The notes under the pieces: generated by a model
The model's database searches: none
Told to the model about the DNA's origin: nothing
What the model saw: the letters and a program-made list of their open reading frames with translations, nothing else
In this document: piece by piece, positions 44,997 through 48,557 of the stretch
How positions within the stretch are numbered: the first letter of the stretch is position 1
Layout: each line of letters starts with the position of its first letter
DNA from: an uncultured Mailhella sp.
Lineage (GTDB): Bacteria; Desulfobacterota; Desulfovibrionia; Desulfovibrionales; Desulfovibrionaceae
Direction: 5' to 3'
DNA length: 48,557 nucleotides
Assembly: GCF_944324615.1 (NCBI RefSeq)
Contig: NZ_CALUWY010000021.1
Span: 1 to 48,557 of the forward strand
Program-made: the position numbers and the translations under genes

Positions 44997-45503
44997 ATGG
45001 CTGATCAGGGTACTGTGCTGACTCCCGGCCCCCGGGGCCTCGGCGGATGGCTTCTTCTGTATGTGGTGCTGGGCGCAATCAGCATTGTGGTGATGCTGGT
45101 CCAGCTGGTGCGGGATCTGCTCTTTGCCGCCGCGAATCCCGCGCTGCTTCCGGCGGAACTCTTCATCGTGGTGCTGAGCGTGGTCTGGTACGGACTGTAC
45201 GCCCTGGCGCTGTACCACATTGTCCGGCTTCGTCCGGGGGCTGTGGCCAGAATCAAGAAAATCATCGTGGGCACGGTGCTGGTCAACGCCGTGCTCCCGT
45301 TCCTCTTTGCCATGATGCTGACCCTCACGGTCTCCGGCGCGCAGCTTATGCCCATCCTCAGAGCCGCCTATTCGGCAGAGACGCTGGGCAACCTTTTCGG
45401 CATGTGCGTCATGGCCGCCATCTGGTACCGCTATTTCTGCGTGTCCGAGCGCGTAAGAAATACCTGGCCTGAGGTGGGGGAGGGAGTGTCTTTTCACGCA
45501 TAG
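44997..45503 (+). CDS. DUF2569-like membrane protein
   Basis: The 168-residue protein has four hydrophobic segments and DUF2569-like ends: a GLGGWLLLYVVLGAIS start and a SERVRNTW motif after the last helix. The function of the family is unknown. It is the last gene of the srf cluster; an 11-bp perfect inverted repeat begins 7 bp after its stop. Confidence 0.65.
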   Translation: MADQGTVLTPGPRGLGGWLLLYVVLGAISIVVMLVQLVRDLLFAAANPALLPAELFIVVLSVVWYGLYALALYHIVRLRPGAVARIKKIIVGTVLVNAVLPFLFAMMLTLTVSGAQLMPILRAAYSAETLGNLFGMCVMAAIWYRYFCVSERVRNTWPEVGEGVSFHA

Positions 45504-45509
45504 CAGGCC

Positions 45510-45553
45510 GCAGGGCCGGACATGGCGGCGGAACGCCCGGAATCCGGCCCTGC
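45510..45553 (+). terminator. Inverted repeat closing the srf cluster
   Basis: GCAGGGCCGGA (45510-45520) and TCCGGCCCTGC (45543-45553) are perfect 11-bp arms. No T-run follows, so it is a weak or Rho-assisted terminator at best. Confidence 0.4.
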
Positions 45554-45780
45554 GCCCTGAATACGCGCGGGCCTGCCCGGAGCGCCATGCCTGTACAGGC
45601 CGCGTGCCCTGCGAAAAAAAAGAGTCTGTGCCTTCCGGCGTTCTGGGGAAAAGCCGGAAGGAAAAATGCAAGTCCTGAGCCTGTCATGACACTCCTTTTA
45701 CCGGTGGATGAAAGGAGTGGTCTGAGGGCTGTGCCCTGAACAGGTCAGATGCGGCCGCCATGGAAGCTCCGGCACATACG

Positions 45781-46336
45781 CAAGGGGCGATCCGCACCGT
45801 ATCTGCCCCGGCTGTCGAACAGGTTCTTATGGAGAAAGGGGGGACAGAAGGGGAGACGGAAGCGGAAGAGACGGGCGCGGAAGGGCCGCGCCTGTCCACA
45901 GCCTGCTGCCGCCCGGCATGGGGCGTTCGTCGGGCCGGGAAAGGGAAGAGCCGTTCCGTACGTTCTGCATGGGGAAAATCCGGGGCCGTGATACGGCAGA
46001 CATAAAGAAGACAGAGTTATCCGGAAATCGGGCATTCTTCTGCCGACGGCAAGGGGGAATCCGCACCGTATCTGCCCCGGTTGTCGAACAGATTCTTATG
46101 GAGAAAGGGGGGACAGAAGGGGAGACGGAAGCGGAAGAGACGGGCGCGGAAGGGCCGCGCACCTGTCCACAGCCTGCTGCCGCCCGGCATGGGGCGTTCG
46201 TCGGGCCGGGAAAGGGAAGAGCCGTTCTGTACGCTCTGCATGGGGGAAAATCCGGGGCCGTTCGATACGGCAGACACGAGAAGACAGAGAGGTCCGGAAA
46301 TCGGGCATTCTTCTGCCGACGGCAAGGGCGATCCGC
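45781..46336. repeat. Tandem duplication of about 270 bp
   Basis: The segment beginning CAAGGGGCGATCCGCACCG near 45781 is repeated from about 46050 (offset 269), with few substitutions and small indels, and a third start (CAAGGGCGATCCG) appears near 46323. The copies are not in phase as a protein repeat (269 and 272 bp) and no gene is supported. The surrounding spacer (45554-46495) holds nothing else until an A+T-rich patch before the 46496 gene. Confidence 0.8.
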
Positions 46337-46495
46337 TGAAAAGCCGGGGCTCACCTTGCCGTGACGGCATACCATGCGACGTAAATATTTCTGAAAATAG
46401 ATACATTCTGGAGGTGAAGAGGGTATTCATAAATAATATATTTCAGATACAGGATATAGCTTGTTTTATTTTTTATCTTTTTATGGAGAAATGGT

Positions 46496-47035
46496 ATGAA
46501 GATTATCGGAAAGCTGTTTTTTCTGTGGATTATTTTCTCGGCATGTTTTTATTTCTTCTATATGGACGATGCGGAAGACGCTGCGCATAAAACCTCGCTG
46601 TTCGATGCCCTTGAAGTGGAAATGACTGTTTCCGGAGAAAACAGCAATGCTCCTGAACAGCGTGAAGTGATGTACGATAAGTTGAACGATTATGTGAAAG
46701 ATAAATATGATATCGACCTTGAAGAAAGCATCATGGATGTCATTGAAGAAAAGGGATTTGAATACAGCACCAATGATATAAAACATGGAAACGGCATGGG
46801 TGAATATGTCGTTAATGTTAAAAATGATCAGGGAAAGAAGTTCAGTATTAAATTTATCTATGTCGATAAGAGTATGAAAAATGCCTCGGAAGCGCAGGTG
46901 GTGCTTACTGAGTTCGCTGGTGAGAAAATAAGTGCATATCCCTCTACCAATATCGCCTGTTTCGTTTATGGCGTGGATACGGATGTGTGCAGCTATATGG
47001 ATAAGATCCATCCGTTCTACGGAAGAAATATGTAA
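46496..47035 (+). CDS. Small membrane-anchored hypothetical protein
   Basis: The 179-residue product begins with a hydrophobic segment (IIGKLFFLWIIFSACFYFFY), either a signal anchor or an uncleaved signal, followed by an acidic soluble domain (DYVKDKYDIDLEESIMDVIEE; NVKNDQGKKFSIKFIYVDKS). I do not recognise the family. GGAG lies ten bases before the ATG. G+C content is clearly lower than in neighbours, suggesting transfer. It stands alone, between repeats and a gene-free segment. Confidence 0.6.
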   Translation: MKIIGKLFFLWIIFSACFYFFYMDDAEDAAHKTSLFDALEVEMTVSGENSNAPEQREVMYDKLNDYVKDKYDIDLEESIMDVIEEKGFEYSTNDIKHGNGMGEYVVNVKNDQGKKFSIKFIYVDKSMKNASEAQVVLTEFAGEKISAYPSTNIACFVYGVDTDVCSYMDKIHPFYGRNM

Positions 47036-47311
47036 GCGGCTTCTCCGACCTGCGGAGACAGAGAATCTGAGAAGAGGAACTTGTATCGGCACGGATTCTT
47101 TTCCGCCGGAAAACGGACGGAACAAGAGGTGCGGGCGCTGTCCATGACGCGTGGGCGCGGATGCTGCCTGCCATGCAGGAAAAGGCAGGCCGCAGAATCG
47201 GGAACCTCAAGGCTTGCGGCGACGAGGAAGGCCGGCTTGTTGTCGTCATGCGTTTTTCCTGAAGGAGAAGCCTGCCGCCATACAGCCTGATAACACCGTT
47301 ACAGAGAGAAA

Positions 47312-47367
47312 CCGGGTTCCTTTGCAGGGAAAAAGGCGGAGCATCCGATACCTGCAGAGGAACCCGG
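47312..47367. repeat. 17-bp inverted repeat
   Basis: Arms at 47312-47328 (CCGGGTTCCTTTGCAGG) and 47351-47367 match with one G-T pair around a 22-nt loop. It lies 280 bp after the 46496 gene and has no T-run. Confidence 0.6.
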
Positions 47368-47398
47368 CGGTGCATGACCTGTAGACAGCGTGCCTGCG

Positions 47399-47433
47399 AA
47401 AAAGAGCCCGTGCCTTCCCGGCCGGGCTTTTTT
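47399..47433. terminator. Bidirectional terminator
   Basis: AGCCCG (47405-47410) pairs with CGGGCT (47423-47428), flanked by an A5 run on the left and a T6 run on the right, so it can stop either strand. Confidence 0.65.
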
Positions 47434-47732
47434 GTCTGCTGAGTGGAGACGCCTCTCCGGCACAGCCTGTGCCGCCGGAGCCTGCGTTCTGCCGGACTTT
47501 TTCCGGAGGAGGGGGGCGCCTTCGACAAGCTGGGAGAACCGGCGTGGGAAGCAATGCCGGATGCCGTGCGCCGGGGCGGGAATGCGGCAGGGCCTGCATG
47601 TCCGCAGGCATGGCAGCAGCATTCCCTGTTACTGCCGGAAGAGTCGGGGCGGGATGTCTGACAGCGCTTCCCGCAGGATACGCAGAGGGAGCGCTGCACC
47701 AGGAACAGCAGGCGGAAGAGAAGCGCCGAAAA

Positions 47733-47770
47733 CGCAAAAAGCCTGGAGAGATACATCCGGGCTTTAAAAA
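47733..47770 (-). terminator. Terminator of the tRNA-Phe gene
   Basis: On the minus strand, just past the CCA end, AAGCCCGGA and TCCAGGCTT form a near-perfect stem, followed by TTTGCGTTTT. Confidence 0.6.
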
Positions 47771-47774
47771 AATA

Positions 47775-47850
47775 TGGTGCCGAGGGACAGAATCGAACTG
47801 CCCACACGGGGATTTTCAGTCCCCTGCTCTACCAACTGAGCTACCTCGGC
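47775..47850 (-). tRNA. tRNA-Phe (anticodon GAA)
   Basis: A 76-nt cloverleaf reads on the minus strand: acceptor GCCGAGG pairs with CCTCGGC, discriminator A, encoded CCA. The D-arm contains AGCTCAGTTGGTAGAGC, the anticodon stem-loop is GGGGA-CTGAAAA-TCCCC with anticodon GAA, and the T-arm contains GTTCGATTC. All standard landmarks are present. Confidence 0.97.
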
Positions 47851-47864
47851 ACGACGAAGAGATT

Positions 47865-47892
47865 TGTATAGGAAGAGTCCGCCTTTGGCAAG
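47865..47892 (-). promoter_or_regulatory. Likely promoter of tRNA-Phe
   Basis: On the minus strand TTGCCA (47887-47892) and TATACA (47865-47870) are 16 bp apart. Transcription would start about eight bases before the mature 5' end. Confidence 0.6.
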
Positions 47893-47923
47893 AGGAAAAA
47901 AGGCCTTTTTCCTCTTTTTTTTC
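47893..47923 (+). terminator. Plus-strand terminator upstream of the tRNA promoter
   Basis: GAGGAAAAA and TTTTTCCTC pair around a short GC loop, followed by T8. It would stop transcripts coming from the left, just behind the tRNA promoter. Confidence 0.55.
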
Positions 47924-47971
47924 ATTTTTCCGGTAAAAAGTTGCGCAAGTACGGTTCCGGAGCACGTTTTC

Positions 47972-48557
47972 CACCCCGCCGAGGAGCGTTTTTCCCTGTT
48001 CTGCTGCATCAGTGGCGTTCCGGGGGCCGTCATGGGCGGTGAGGTGGCGGGAAAGACCGGGTACGGCAAGCGTGCGCCCGGGCTCTGTATGGCGGGGAAT
48101 GGCCGGGCAGGGCCGGATACTGCCGGGAGGTCGCCCATATCTGTTCCGATGGGGAAAAATGCCCGGAAGGGCCGGAGAAGGGCGTTTTTGCAGGCAGACG
48201 CGCTTGATTCACCCCGCCGAGGAGCGTTTTTCCCTGTTCTGCCGCATCGGTGGCGCTCCGGGGGCCGTCATAGGCGGGGGAGGGTGTGGGAAAGGCCGGG
48301 GACGGCAAGCGTGCGCCCGGGCTCTGTATGGCGGGGAATGTCCGGGAAGGCCGGATGCTGCCGGGAGTTTGCCCGTGTATCTGTTCCGATGGGGGAGAGA
48401 TGCCGGAAGGGCCGGAGAAGGGCGTTTTTGCAGGCAGACGCGTTTGACCCACCCCGCCGAGGAGCGTTTTTCCCTGTTCTGCCGCATCAGTGGCGTTCCG
48501 GGGGCCGTCATAGGCGGGGGAGGGCACGCGACAGGACGCGAGCGGCAAGCGTGCGCC
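47972..48557. repeat. Tandem repeat of about 239 bp, at least 2.4 copies
   Basis: Units start CACCCCGCCGAGGAGCG at 47972, 48210 and 48450 (spacings 238 and 240) and run off the window. Identity is high, with scattered substitutions and small indels. Each holds the same GC-rich hairpin-forming stretches and a TTTTTCCCTG core. A minus-strand frame is open across it (PAYDGPR, EQGKTLLGGV, KTPFSGPSG), but the 238-bp spacing breaks phase between copies, so coding is not supported. Confidence 0.8.

Larger units (their letters stand above)
47036..47732. other. Spacer with hairpins, no gene seen
   Basis: Arginine-rich open frames here are not supported. Contents are a 17-bp inverted repeat (47312-47367), a bidirectional terminator near 47399-47433, and a CTCCGGC/GCCGGAG hairpin near 47455-47480. 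Confidence 0.5.

Noticed and set aside
45760..46364. Protein coding in the 270-bp duplication
   Set aside because: Copies are in different frames relative to each other (269 and 272 bp), so conservation is not at the protein level.
48030..48548. Repeat protein on the minus strand in the 239-bp array
   Set aside because: The 238-bp spacing between the first two copies breaks the reading frame, and there is no start signal.

Overview
The window is mostly G+C-rich bacterial chromosome. TRAP uptake genes, PpdK, HldE (so LPS heptose is made), a YedF-type protein and type III secretion (T3SS) chaperone and effector-like genes together suggest a host-associated deltaproteobacterium of the Desulfovibrionaceae type (Bilophila, Mailhella or Desulfovibrio relatives). 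This is inference from gene content; no rRNA or other taxonomic marker is present.

Left part (1-11.3 kb). A kinase-fold, effector-like gene (108-2696) is broken by two compensating frameshifts in G-runs. It is followed by a small unknown gene, a TRAP transporter operon dctP-dctQ-dctM on the minus strand, and an AEC-family exporter. A CesT-type T3SS chaperone gene then sits directly before a large protein with a papain/calpain-like Cys-His-Asp signature, the usual chaperone-effector layout. No secretion apparatus gene lies in the window.

Middle (11.3-27.2 kb). A strikingly AT-rich islet with two small genes follows hldE. Housekeeping genes come next: hldE, yedF, ppdK and alaA. A degenerate GTTGCG-type repeat field separates alaA from an arsR-permease pair that has two matching operator palindromes. 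An XRE regulator with a perfect upstream palindrome, and a large PAS-GAF-GGDEF-PAS-(degenerate GGDEF)-EAL protein complete the block.

Right part (27.2-45.5 kb). This is the most interesting region: an 18 kb same-strand cluster built around SrfA, SrfB and SrfC. It begins with a strong promoter, a short leader peptide overlapping a terminator-like hairpin, and a glycine-zipper lipoprotein closed by its own terminator. Then come srfA, a secreted protein with three copies of a domain resembling the SrfA C-terminus, srfB (actin-like ATPase), srfC (GTPase motifs), a TolA-like bitopic protein, a secreted vWA protein, a LolD-like ABC ATPase, an FtsX-type permease, a secreted SUMF1/FGE-domain protein and a DUF2569-like membrane protein. 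Most neighbours overlap by a few bases or are spaced by under 20. The composition suggests one envelope-spanning NTP-driven machine or export/remodelling complex; its function is not established by the sequence.

Right end (45.5-48.6 kb). A 270-bp tandem duplication, a small secreted or membrane-anchored protein of lower G+C, tRNA-Phe(GAA) on the minus strand with a visible promoter, and a 239-bp tandem repeat running off the window end.
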